Assembly (NCBI RefSeq): GCF_034424545.1
Contig: NZ_CP139970.1
Coordinates: forward strand, 868,001-932,000
DNA from: Trinickia caryophylli
Lineage (GTDB): Bacteria; Pseudomonadota; Gammaproteobacteria; Burkholderiales; Burkholderiaceae
Direction: 5' to 3'
DNA length: 64,000 bases
The notes beneath the pieces were generated by a model, which did not search any database, was not told where the DNA came from, and saw nothing but the letters and a program-made list of their open reading frames with translations. The position numbers and the translations under genes are program-made. This document shows, one piece after another, positions 50,285 through 58,157 of the stretch. Each line of letters opens with the position of its first letter. Within the stretch, counting starts at the first letter, position 1.

Positions 50285-50524
50285 TCACTTCTGCCAGGTG
50301 CGCGCGTGGCGCCGCGCGCAGCCGCCGATCCAACTCAAAGATAAAAAGCAGATTCGCAAGCTTGCTGGCTGCATAGCGAGGCATCCATTTGTAGGGATGC
50401 GCACCAGTGTCCAGTCCAGGTCCGAATTGGCGACCAATTCGCCAGTCGCCTTGATGTCCTCATACCCCTTGCGCGCAATAACCTTGAACAACAGCGCGAT
50501 GTTTTTTCCGGGCCGTGATGTCAC
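50285..50524 (-). pseudogene. Fragment of an NAD(P)-binding (atypical SDR) protein
   Basis: The 79-codon frame contains KVIARKGYEDIKATGELV followed by NSDLDWTLVRIPTN (about 50383-50490), typical of the middle to C-terminal part of NmrA/YwnB-like NAD(P)-binding oxidoreductases (SxxDWTxVRPP). The N-terminal Rossmann half is absent; the frame begins inside the azoR stop, and the sequence after RIPTN loses family character, pointing to a frameshift. It is most likely a remnant left by a deletion or insertion. Confidence 0.6.
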
Positions 50525-51138
50525 GCAGCCTTCGCCAATAAGGCTTTGATGGCCGTTTCGGTGTTGGCGATTGCGGCCTTCGCCGCATCCGGGCCCAAAA
50601 CCGTGCCTTCGACACGCACCACTTCAACGTCGGTCAAGCCGATGAAACCGAGCAGATGCAGCAGATAGTTGGTCTGAAAGTCGAACGGTGCCCAGGCACC
50701 TTCCGAGAACACGCCGCCGGCAGCGGTAACGAGATAGACCTTTTTGCCGGTCAGCAGCCCCTTCGGCCCCGTATCGCCGTAGCCGAAGGTGACGCGCGGC
50801 CAGGTGACGTGATCGAACCACGCCTTGAGCTGCGAGGACGGACCGAAGTTGATCATGCCCGAACCGAGCACGATCACATCGGCGACCTTCAACTCATCGA
50901 CCAACTCTTGCGCGACCTTCACCGCCTCGCCCTGTTCCGGTGTGCGATCTTCGGGCGACGTGATCCGGCCTTGGATGTAGGCCGGCGTGATGTGCGGCGG
51001 CGGATTCGCGGCGAGGTCGCGCACGGTCAGCAGGCCGCCGGAGCGGGCCTGGATGCCTTCGGCGATTTCGGTGGCAAAGCGGGTGGAAAGACTGTCAGCC
51101 CCGCGCGGGCTGGTAGTGACAAGCAGGGTGTGGCTCAT
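50521..51138 (-). CDS. azoR: FMN-dependent NADH:quinone reductase/azoreductase
   Basis: A flavodoxin-fold homodimeric reductase of quinones and azo dyes, 205 aa (E. coli AzoR 201). Conserved segments are [14 protein letters not shown] (FMN phosphate loop), [20 protein letters not shown] (dimer and FMN), [11 protein letters not shown] and [19 protein letters not shown] lies 5 nt before ATG 51138. It is divergent from an HxlR-type regulator, a layout well known for quinone/electrophile-inducible azoreductases. Confidence 0.94.
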   Translation of the reverse strand: MSHTLLVTTSPRGADSLSTRFATEIAEGIQARSGGLLTVRDLAANPPPHITPAYIQGRITSPEDRTPEQGEAVKVAQELVDELKVADVIVLGSGMINFGPSSQLKAWFDHVTWPRVTFGYGDTGPKGLLTGKKVYLVTAAGGVFSEGAWAPFDFQTNYLLHLLGFIGLTDVEVVRVEGTVLGPDAAKAAIANTETAIKALLAKAA

Positions 51139-51247
51139 GGTAGCCCCTAGGTATAAAATAAGTACCAGGTAATAGATATATCCTGACTTACTAGCTAATA
51201 CGAAGGATGGTATTGTTCCTGCCGTTTCCCCACAAGAAGGCACACGC
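51139..51247. promoter_or_regulatory. azoR/hxlR divergent promoter region
   Basis: A 109-bp A/T-rich region. It holds the small palindrome TACCAGGTA (51163-51171) and an ACTTACTAGCTAATAC stretch (51185-51200). HxlR/YodB-family operators are dyads with GTA/TAC half-sites, so the first palindrome is the better candidate. The -10/-35 elements could not be fixed. Confidence 0.4.
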
Positions 51248-51682
51248 ATGTCACTTAGTCACACTGAGCTACCTGCCGATATGCCTGCACCTGACGCTGG
51301 CGGCTGCCTCGCAACCCGTGAAATCCTGGATCGCATCGGCGACAAGTGGAGCCTCTACATTGTCGCCATGCTGGCTAATGGCCCGCGGCGCTTCAACGAA
51401 TTGAAGCGTGGCATCGACGGCATTTCCCAGCGGATGCTGACGCTAACCTTGCGTGGGCTGGAACGCGATGGACTGGTAACGCGAACGATGTATCCGACGA
51501 TTCCTCCGCGTGTCGATTACGAACTCACTGACATGGGAAGAACGCTGTTGAAGCCGGTCATGGCGTTGGTCCACTGGGCGAACGAGAATCAAGTCGCCAT
51601 TGCCGAGGCGCATAAACGTTTTGACGAGGAGCCGGAGCCAGATCAGGTCTTGGTTCAGGGCGTTGTCTACCAGCGTCGATAA
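51248..51682 (+). CDS. HxlR-family transcriptional regulator
   Basis: A 144-aa winged-helix regulator. The family core is [54 protein letters not shown] and the wing [15 protein letters not shown]. The single Cys before the domain (Cys20) matches the redox/quinone-sensing Cys of YodB/QorR-like members. AAGAAGG lies 7 nt before the ATG. It probably represses azoR and itself and is relieved by electrophiles; this is inferred from family and layout. Confidence 0.93.
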   Translation: MSLSHTELPADMPAPDAGGCLATREILDRIGDKWSLYIVAMLANGPRRFNELKRGIDGISQRMLTLTLRGLERDGLVTRTMYPTIPPRVDYELTDMGRTLLKPVMALVHWANENQVAIAEAHKRFDEEPEPDQVLVQGVVYQRR

Positions 51683-51692
51683 CCGAGCCTAG

Positions 51693-51860
51693 GCTGTAGG
51701 CTTGTGCAAACACAGCGACGAAATCCATCCAACTGACGGCTCGCGTTGGACCTGTTCCAATGGGCACGTCGACGGCGTCGAAGAACCCTATCGATTCACC
51801 GGCCCGGAAGCACTGATCCGGGAGTTCATCGCGGAAGTCACACGCAGGAGGGCAACGTGA
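51693..51860 (+). pseudogene. C-terminal remnant of a TumE-like (DUF6516) toxin
   Basis: The open stretch of 55 codons ends HVDGVEEPYRFTGPEALI, then REFIAEVTRRRAT and TGA at 51858-51860. This resembles the conserved end of DUF6516/TumE toxins (H-x-G-x-EEPYxF ... F-x-x-DV-x-R). No start codon or N-terminal half remains; the frame closes with a TAG at 51690-51692. The stop overlaps the GTG of the next frame (GTGA), the spacing of an intact toxin-antitoxin pair. Confidence 0.5.
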
Positions 51861-52072
51861 AAACCGCCACTATTCGCATCCGTCGGGACACAGCAACCGC
51901 GCTCGCGGAGATGGGCGAGCATTTCATCAGAGCCTGACACGAAGGCAAGTCCGACACGGATACATTCGAATTCGAATCGCCCAAAGCGCTGTTTTCCGTG
52001 CTGACGCCGAAGCGCTGAGAATTGATGGAGCGTCTACAGGCGCTTGGCAAACGGGTTCCGATGAACGAACGC
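51857..52072 (+). pseudogene. Broken HVO_A0114-like antitoxin/regulator with two in-frame UGA codons
   Basis: From GTG 51857 one frame reads MKTATIRIRRDTATALAEMG, then EHFIRA-UGA-HEGKSDTD, TFEFESPKALFSVLTPKR-UGA-ELMERLQALGKR. This follows the N-terminal pattern of the HVO_A0114 DNA-binding family that partners TumE. Both UGAs (51935-51937 and 52016-52018) fall where that family has Trp (FIRAW..G, LTPKRWEL). After LQALGK the homology stops: the expected winged helix is missing. Two Trp-to-opal changes plus truncation indicate decay. Confidence 0.5.
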
Positions 52073-52090
52073 TACACCGCTTGCTCAGAC

Positions 52091-52125
52091 AAACAAAAGC
52101 CCCGACGGCGCAAACCGTCGGGGCT
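52091..52125 (-). terminator. Terminator after tRNA-Cys
   Basis: Minus strand AGCCCCGACGG/CCGTCGGGGCT (11-bp stem, 6-nt loop, 52098-52125) followed by TTTGTTT. Confidence 0.85.
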
Positions 52126-52133
52126 TCGATATT

Positions 52134-52207
52134 TGGAGGCGCGAGCCGGAGTCGAACCGGCCTAAACGGCTTTGCAGGCCGCTGCATAACCGCTTTGCTA
52201 TCGCGCC
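52134..52207 (-). tRNA. tRNA-Cys (anticodon GCA)
   Basis: A 74-nt cloverleaf on the minus strand: acceptor GGCGCGA/TCGCGCC, anticodon loop CTGCAAA (anticodon GCA), T-arm GGTTCGACTCC, discriminator T and encoded CCA. Confidence 0.97.
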
Positions 52208-52302
52208 GTAAGCGGATTTATCGCACCGTTGCCGCCACACGGCCACAACGATTGCGGTTTTTGTCGATTCAGCGCCGGTCTCGGCTCTCGGCTGCCAAAT
52301 AC

Positions 52303-52329
52303 TAAACAAAAAGGGAAGCTCAGCTTCCC
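52303..52329 (-). terminator. Terminator after the tRNA-Gly pair
   Basis: Minus strand GGGAAGC-TGA-GCTTCCC (52313-52329) followed by TTTTTGTTT. It ends the tRNA-Gly transcript, so tRNA-Cys downstream is likely transcribed separately or by read-through. Confidence 0.8.
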
Positions 52330-52334
52330 TATCC

Positions 52335-52410
52335 TGGAGCGGGAGACGAGTCTCGAACTCGCGACCTCAACCTTGGCAAGGTTGCGCTCTACCAACTGAG
52401 CTACTCCCGC
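52335..52410 (-). tRNA. tRNA-Gly (anticodon GCC), copy 1
   Basis: A 76-nt cloverleaf on the minus strand: acceptor GCGGGAG/CTCCCGC, D-arm GTAGCTCAGTTGGTAGAGC, anticodon loop TTGCCAA, T-loop GTTCGAG, encoded CCA. Identical to copy 2, 145 bp away. Confidence 0.97.
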
Positions 52411-52479
52411 TTCGACCTGCATGCAAAGTGTCCCGCACCGTGCCCGTTGACCGGACCCGCTAGACCCCTTCGCGAAAAC

Positions 52480-52555
52480 TGGAGCGGGAGACGAGTCTCG
52501 AACTCGCGACCTCAACCTTGGCAAGGTTGCGCTCTACCAACTGAGCTACTCCCGC
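52480..52555 (-). tRNA. tRNA-Gly (anticodon GCC), copy 2
   Basis: The same 76 nt as copy 1, including the encoded CCA. The spacer between the copies (52411-52479) is unrelated to other sequence here. Recent tandem duplication or gene conversion keeps the two identical. Confidence 0.97.
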
Positions 52556-52665
52556 AGTCTTGCGTCTCTCGGCGCTTCCTAAAAAATCGTGCGCGCCGGA
52601 GAAACGAGATTATGTATAAGCCGCTGAATCGTGTCAACACCTTTGCGCACACAGAAAGCGCATCG

Positions 52666-54009
52666 TCAGAATCGCGTCTCGCGTGCGGCGCGCAGGAAGC
52701 TGTCCAGCAGCGGCGTGCAGTCGAGCAGCTCCGCCCCGCCCGCGCGATGAAACTCGGGATGCCATTGCACGCCCATCACGAACGGCGCCCGCCGGTAGCG
52801 CACCGCCTCGATGAGCCCGTCCGACGACGACACCGCCTCCACGCTCAGATCGCGCCCGAGCGTCTTCACCGCCTGATGGTGAATCGAATTGACGATGGCC
52901 TCGCGGCGCCCCGGGAACATGTTCGAGAGCGAGGAGCCGTCGGGAAAGCGCACCGAGTGGCGATGCTGATCGTAGCGCTCGTTCACGTGCACGCCCGCCG
53001 TGGGTACCTCGGTTGCGATGTCCTGGTACAGCGTGCCCCCGAACGCCACGTTGATCAGTTGGCAGCCGCGGCAGACGCCGAGCACCGGCTTGCCCGATTC
53101 GACGAACTCGTGCAGCAGTTCCAACTCGTACATATCGCGCACCCGGTCGCCCGGCCATTCGGCCCGCGCTTCCGTGGCCGCGTATGTCTGCGGTGAAACG
53201 TCCGCGCCGCCTTGCAGCAGCAGACCATCGAGGTGCTTCGCGTAATCGCGCAACCGGATATTGCTCGGATGCAGCATGCCCTGGTGCCCCACCGTCGGAA
53301 TCATGAACACCATGACATCGCGCGACATCACCCAATGCGCCACAGATTCCTCCAGGTACTGCAACGTCTTGCCTCGCAGGCCCATCGCACCGGGCTCGGG
53401 GTGGAAGATGCGTGCCGATACGCCGATGCGCAGGGTGCGCTGAGTGATGCGTTGCCCGGCGCGGTCGAAGAGTCGGCGCGCACGCGCGGCAACGGTACGG
53501 CCGAACACGCTCCATGGCGAGTCGTTTTGCCTCAAATAAGCGGGCTTCGTAGGCGGCGCGCCGGCGCCGGCCGCGCCCGCCGGCGGCGGACGCCACGATT
53601 CGAAATCGGGCGGCGCACCGAAGCCGGGAGGCGGGCCGCTCTGGTTACCGGCCCGCTCGCCATCGTGAGCGGCAGCCTCTTGCGCCGCGGTCTCTTGCGC
53701 GGCGCTCGCGCGCGCTTCGGCGGCATCGGCCTCCTGCGCGGCGTGCGGCGCGGCTCCCTTGGCCGGCGCCACGGCCGACGCGCTCTCCAGGGTATCGCTC
53801 GACGCACGCGCGGCCGCTTGCGCCGCGGGCGAGCCCGGCGCGGCGGACGACGACCCGCCGCGCACGTCGGACGATGCCGCCGTTGCGGGAGCGGAAGCCT
53901 GGGGAGCCGGAGAAGCCGGCGAGGCGGGAATGTGGAACGAATCGCTCGAAGAAAATTCTGACGAGTCCGAGCCGGGTTGCCCGGCTTTCGGTGGCGTGTT
54001 TTCGCTCAT
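52666..54009 (-). CDS. Gamma-glutamyl-gamma-aminobutyrate hydrolase family (C26) protein
   Basis: Class I amidotransferase-fold hydrolase of PuuD type, 447 aa. The catalytic domain spans about 192-447: nucleophile Cys313 in GVCRGCQLIN, HVNERYDQHRHSV, SIHHQAVK and the catalytic His/Glu in GVQWHPEF. PuuD hydrolyses gamma-glutamyl-GABA in putrescine breakdown; the substrate here is not proven. Residues 1-190 are an Ala/Ser/Pro/Glu-rich, probably disordered extension not found in E. coli PuuD (254 aa). It is on the minus strand, divergent from the amidase. Confidence 0.85.
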   Translation of the reverse strand: MSENTPPKAGQPGSDSSEFSSSDSFHIPASPASPAPQASAPATAASSDVRGGSSSAAPGSPAAQAAARASSDTLESASAVAPAKGAAPHAAQEADAAEARASAAQETAAQEAAAHDGERAGNQSGPPPGFGAPPDFESWRPPPAGAAGAGAPPTKPAYLRQNDSPWSVFGRTVAARARRLFDRAGQRITQRTLRIGVSARIFHPEPGAMGLRGKTLQYLEESVAHWVMSRDVMVFMIPTVGHQGMLHPSNIRLRDYAKHLDGLLLQGGADVSPQTYAATEARAEWPGDRVRDMYELELLHEFVESGKPVLGVCRGCQLINVAFGGTLYQDIATEVPTAGVHVNERYDQHRHSVRFPDGSSLSNMFPGRREAIVNSIHHQAVKTLGRDLSVEAVSSSDGLIEAVRYRRAPFVMGVQWHPEFHRAGGAELLDCTPLLDSFLRAARETRF

Positions 54010-54254
54010 GACGATAGGCTGACGCGTTGCACGTGGAAGCGATGAGGACCCCCATTATCCGCCAGCACGCAAATTGGCGGCAATTTCGGCTCGCCGGGCC
54101 CCTCCAGCAAGGACTGCCCACTCGCCTGCGCCGCGCTACAATGCCCTGCTGCCCCCGTGCCGCCGCAGTGGCGACGCAGTGGCGAGTAAGGCCGGAAGAT
54201 CGCTCCGCGCCACGGGCGCGGCCTGCCCCGCCCCGACCCGACCCGACGACGCCC

Positions 54255-55634
54255 ATGACCATCGATTTCGCCCAATTCCCGCCTCTTTCCCGCCTCGCCG
54301 CCGATCTGGCCGCGGGCAAAACGACGAGCCGGGCGCTCGTGGAAACCGCACTCGCGCGCATTGCCGATCCGTCCGGCCAGGGAGCAACGGTCTTCATGCA
54401 CGTCGATGCCAATGCCGCCCTGACGGCCGCGGACGGCTACGATCGCTTGCGTGCAGCCGGCGTCGTGCCGTCTCCGCTCGCCGGCATACCCGTTTCGGTC
54501 AAGGATCTTTTCGACGTGGCGGGCCAGGTCACGCGGGCCGGCTCGCGCGTTCTCGCCGATGCGGCACCGGCCGAAGCCGACGCGGTGGCCGTCACGCGCC
54601 TCAAGCGCGCAGGCGCCGTTATCGTCGGGCGCACGAACATGACGGAATTCGCGTTTTCCGGGCTCGGGCTCAATCCGCATTACGGCACACCGCTCTCGCC
54701 ATACCGCCGCAACGAACCGGGCGAAGGCCGGATTGCGGGCGGCTCGTCGTCGGGCGCCGCGGCCTCCGTGGCCGACGGCATGGCCGCGTTTGCGCTCGGC
54801 AGCGATACGGGCGGCTCGGTGCGCATTCCCGCTGCACTGTGCGGCCTCGCGGGGTTCAAACCCACCGCGAGCCGTATTCCGCGCACAGGCGCCGTGCCGC
54901 TTTCGACGACGCTCGACTCGTTCGGGCCGATCGGCGTGTCCGTTGCCTGCTGCGCCCTCGTCGATCGCGTGCTCGCCGGCATGCCTGCGCGCGTGCCCAC
55001 GCCACGCCGCGTGGAAGGGCTGCGCCTCGGCGTGCTCACGCATTACGTGACCGACGGCATGGAGCCAGGCGTCGCGACCGCCGTCGATGCGGCCCTCAAG
55101 CATCTCGAGGCTGCCGGCGCGATCCTCGCCGACGTACGCTTCGCCCCGCTCGAGCGCCTGCCCGAAATCAATCGTTTCGGCTTTTCGGCGATGGAAGCCT
55201 ATGCCTGGCATCGCCGCTTTCTCGCTGCGCAACGCGAGCAATACGACCCGCGCGTGCTCGCACGGATACTGAAAGGCGAAACGGCGCGCGCCGTCGACTA
55301 CCTCGATCTCGTTGCCGAGCGCGAGACGCTGATGCACGCGGCGGAAGAAACCCTGTGGCAGCACTTCGACGCTATCGTCGCGCCGACCGTGCCGATCGCT
55401 CCGCCGCGCGTAGCCGACTGCGCCCGCGACGACGAAGCTTACGCACATATCAACGCGCTGGTGTTGCGCAACCCGAGTGCGTTCAACGTGCTGGACGCCT
55501 GTGCGATCTCGCTGCCGTGCCACCGGCGCGGCGACGCGCCGGTCGGCCTCATGCTCGCGGCAGGTCCGCACCGCGACGACGCGCTGCTCGCGACAGCGCT
55601 CGCCGTCGAGCGGGTAATCGACTCGATCCGCTAG
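54255..55634 (+). CDS. Amidase (amidase-signature family)
   Basis: A Ser-cisSer-Lys amidase of 459 aa. The catalytic residues are seen: Lys83 in PVSVKDLFD, the Ser cluster 164-166 in AGGSSSGAAAS and Ser188 in GSDTGGSVRIPA. It resembles GatA-like amidases but is short for GatA and not near gatB/gatC, so an indoleacetamide- or general amide-hydrolase role is more likely; the substrate is unknown. ATG 54255 (MTIDFAQFPPL) was chosen because the 76 codons upstream are not amidase-like. Confidence 0.9.
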   Translation: MTIDFAQFPPLSRLAADLAAGKTTSRALVETALARIADPSGQGATVFMHVDANAALTAADGYDRLRAAGVVPSPLAGIPVSVKDLFDVAGQVTRAGSRVLADAAPAEADAVAVTRLKRAGAVIVGRTNMTEFAFSGLGLNPHYGTPLSPYRRNEPGEGRIAGGSSSGAAASVADGMAAFALGSDTGGSVRIPAALCGLAGFKPTASRIPRTGAVPLSTTLDSFGPIGVSVACCALVDRVLAGMPARVPTPRRVEGLRLGVLTHYVTDGMEPGVATAVDAALKHLEAAGAILADVRFAPLERLPEINRFGFSAMEAYAWHRRFLAAQREQYDPRVLARILKGETARAVDYLDLVAERETLMHAAEETLWQHFDAIVAPTVPIAPPRVADCARDDEAYAHINALVLRNPSAFNVLDACAISLPCHRRGDAPVGLMLAAGPHRDDALLATALAVERVIDSIR

Positions 55635-55731
55635 CGGCCGCCGCGCCGCACCGCGCTACATGGCATGGCACCCCATCTAGCGGCGCCAAGCACTAGAATG
55701 CATCGATTTCGTACCTCGGAGCCCTCGCTTC

Positions 55732-56250
55732 ATGAATGACTTTCTTTCGCTGCGCCGCGAGCGCCGCCTGCTCGTCCTGCTCGGATGCGTCTGTCTAGGC
55801 CTGCTGGGCGGAGCACTCTATCTGCAGTTCGCAAAGGGGGAAGATCCCTGTCCGCTTTGCATCATCCAGCGCTATTTCTTCGTGCTGATCGCCGCCTTCG
55901 CCTTCGCGGGCGCGGCCTGCAAGGGCTGGCGCGGCATCGGCGCCTTCGAGGTGCTGATCGCCATCGCGTCGGCGGCCGGCATCGCTACGGCCGTACGCCA
56001 TCTTTCGATCCAGCTTCATCCGGGTTTCAGCTGCGGTTTCGACACGTTGCAGCCAATCGTCGACGGATTGCCGCCCGCGCGTTGGCTGCCGAGCGTGTTC
56101 AAGGTGGCCGGGCTCTGCGAAACGGTCTACCCGCCGATTTTCGGCATCCTGCTGCCCGGTTGGGCACTCATCGCCTTCGCGCTCATTTTTGTCTGCGTGG
56201 TCGCGAGCCTCTGGCGCCGACGCGGCAAGCGGCGCCTGAACCTCGCGTAA
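55732..56250 (+). CDS. dsbB: Disulfide bond formation protein B
   Basis: Inner-membrane quinone-linked oxidase of DsbA. The 172 aa have four membrane helices, the first periplasmic Cys pair CPLC (Cys40, Cys43) and the second pair Cys101 and Cys129 in a loop of the expected size, plus the quinone-site Arg in QRYFF. A basic C-terminal tail (RRRGKRR) is cytoplasmic. Confidence 0.95.
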   Translation: MNDFLSLRRERRLLVLLGCVCLGLLGGALYLQFAKGEDPCPLCIIQRYFFVLIAAFAFAGAACKGWRGIGAFEVLIAIASAAGIATAVRHLSIQLHPGFSCGFDTLQPIVDGLPPARWLPSVFKVAGLCETVYPPIFGILLPGWALIAFALIFVCVVASLWRRRGKRRLNLA

Positions 56251-56624
56251 AGCACGCACGGTCGGTCGCCGGTAGCCGGTAGCCGCTTGCGGCGCGCAAC
56301 GCATCATCTCGGGCCGCACGGCCGGCGGCCGCGCACCTGGCGCAGCTTGAAGCGACTCGAAGCGGCGTGAAGCTGCGCAATGCGGTTTCGAGCCGCTCGC
56401 CCCATACCGGCGGGCGCCTTCTTCGCCGCCGCGCGCCCCTGCAACTTCCGCGCGCGCCGCGCATCGTACTTATGCGGGCGCTGATAGCCCGCATCAGCAC
56501 GCCGCGATCTTCTCCCTTTATTGCGGTGCTATCTTTTGTCACAGATGGCGATCCACGTGCGCCCGGCGGTCATGGCCGCCCCTCGCGTAACGCGCGCCTG
56601 ATCCGCACCTCACAGGATTCGGCT
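56251..56624 (+). promoter_or_regulatory. Upstream region of the xdh-guaD cluster
   Basis: A 374-bp region without a supported gene. It has two mutually exclusive stems: ATGCGGGC/GCCCGCAT (56472-56494) and GCTGAT/ATCAGC (56480-56498). Downstream is a dyad ATCT-N8-AGAT (56531-56546) in an A/T-rich patch, a candidate regulator site that does not fit the LysR T-N11-A rule. AGGA lies 9 nt before the xdhA ATG. Confidence 0.4.
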
Positions 56625-58157
56625 ATGACGACGCACTCCATCCGCTTTTACTACCGCGGCGCCGTGCACCACGTGCAAGGCGCGCCCTCCACGCGCACCG
56701 TTCTTCAATACCTGCGCGAGGATCTGCGCTGTACCGGCACGAAAGAAGGCTGCGCCGAAGGCGATTGCGGCGCCTGCACGGTCGTGATCGGCGAGCTCGA
56801 TCCCTACGGGGCGCTCGTGCTCAAACCCGTCAACGCCTGCATTCAGTTTCTGCCCACGCTCGATTCCCGCGCGCTCTTCACCGTCGAGGACCTGCGCGGC
56901 AAGGACGGCAGGCTGCACCCGCTGCAACGATCGCTCGTCGACTGCCATGGCTCCCAATGCGGCTTTTGCACGCCCGGGTTCGCCATGTCGATGTGGGCGC
57001 TCTACGAGAACCGCCTGCCCGCGGCCGGCGCTCCTTCGCGCGAAGAAATCGCGACGGCGCTTTCGGGCAACCTGTGCCGCTGCACCGGCTATCGCCCGAT
57101 CGTGGACGCGTGCCAGGCCATGTTCGACGAAACGCACCACCCGCGCGTGGCGCTCGATCGCGCGCCCATCGCCAATGCGTTGCTCGGCCTGAAGCGAGAA
57201 GGCACTTTCGAGTATGCGGGCGCGAAGCCGGGTGATGGAACAGGCGCGAAATTCTTCGCGCCGACCACCGTCGACGCACTCGCCGCATTGCGTCTCGCCC
57301 ACCCGCATGCGCGCGTGCTCGCGGGCGGCACCGACGTCGCGCTCCAGGTCACCAAGCAGTTGCGGGCGCCGGGCGATCTCATCTATATCGGCGGTGTTTC
57401 CGCACTGAAAACGATCGAGCGCACCGGCGAGGCAATCGTCATCGGCGCGGCTGCCTCGCTCGAAGACGCCTATACCGCCTTGACAGCCGACTACCCAATG
57501 CTCGCCGAGTTCGCCCGGCGCTTCGCCTCGCTGCCGATCCGTCAGGCCGGTACGCTGGGCGGCAATGTGGCGAACGGGTCGCCCATCGGCGATTCCATGC
57601 CGGTATTGATCGCCCTCGGCGCGCAACTGGTACTGCGGCGCGGCGCGCAAGAGCGCGTGCTGCCGCTCGACGCGTTCTATCTCGGCTACCAGAAGACGGC
57701 TCTCGAGCCGGGCGAATTCGTCGCGGCGCTGCACGTGCCCCGCCCCCGCCCGCCGTTGCGCTTTCGCGCCTACAAGGTGTCGAAGCGATACGACCAGGAT
57801 ATTTCGGCCGTGTGCGGCGCATTCGCGATCGAGACCGCCGACGGCACCGTCACGTCCGCGCGCATCGCATTCGGCGGCATGGCGGCTACGCCCAAGCGCG
57901 CGAGCGCCGCCGAGGCCGTACTGGAGGGCGGAGCCTGGGACGAAGCCGCTTTGCGGCGCGCCATGGCTGCGCTCGCCGGCGATTTCGTACCGCTCACGGA
58001 CATGCGGGCCACGAGCCGCTACCGTATGACCGTCGCACGCAACCTGCTCCGGCGCTTTTACCTCGAAACGCGCGAGGACGCGCCACTCGGTGCGACCGAA
58101 CTCGACGTGTTCGCGTTCGGCCAGGCGCACGCGCCTTGCGCCAGGGAGTCCGCATGA
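56625..58157 (+). CDS. xdhA: Xanthine dehydrogenase small subunit (2Fe-2S and FAD)
   Basis: Electron-transfer subunit of xanthine dehydrogenase. The 510 aa carry the plant-type [2Fe-2S] site Cys43-Cys48-Cys51-Cys71 (EGCAEGDCGAC, VNAC), the second cluster Cys111-Cys114-Cys150-Cys152 (CGFCTPG, LCRCTGY), then an FAD domain with LAGGTDVALQVTK and LGGNVANGSPIGDS. It is coupled to xdhB by an ATGA overlap. The long upstream open frame lacks Fe-S character; ATG 56625 starts MTTHSIRFYYRGA. Confidence 0.97.
   Translation: MTTHSIRFYYRGAVHHVQGAPSTRTVLQYLREDLRCTGTKEGCAEGDCGACTVVIGELDPYGALVLKPVNACIQFLPTLDSRALFTVEDLRGKDGRLHPLQRSLVDCHGSQCGFCTPGFAMSMWALYENRLPAAGAPSREEIATALSGNLCRCTGYRPIVDACQAMFDETHHPRVALDRAPIANALLGLKREGTFEYAGAKPGDGTGAKFFAPTTVDALAALRLAHPHARVLAGGTDVALQVTKQLRAPGDLIYIGGVSALKTIERTGEAIVIGAAASLEDAYTALTADYPMLAEFARRFASLPIRQAGTLGGNVANGSPIGDSMPVLIALGAQLVLRRGAQERVLPLDAFYLGYQKTALEPGEFVAALHVPRPRPPLRFRAYKVSKRYDQDISAVCGAFAIETADGTVTSARIAFGGMAATPKRASAAEAVLEGGAWDEAALRRAMAALAGDFVPLTDMRATSRYRMTVARNLLRRFYLETREDAPLGATELDVFAFGQAHAPCARESA

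Noticed and set aside
50208..50549. Plus-strand open frame of 113 codons beside azoR
   Set aside because: No recognisable domain and it overlaps the azoR end and the SDR fragment on the opposite strand, whose similarity is clearer.
52335..52555. Direct repeat that might be insertion-sequence ends
   Set aside because: The repeat is two intact identical tRNA-Gly genes with proper cloverleaf folds.
56531..56546. LysR-type box before xdhA
   Set aside because: The dyad ATCT-N8-AGAT gives T-N12-A rather than T-N11-A and no LysR gene is adjacent in the window.
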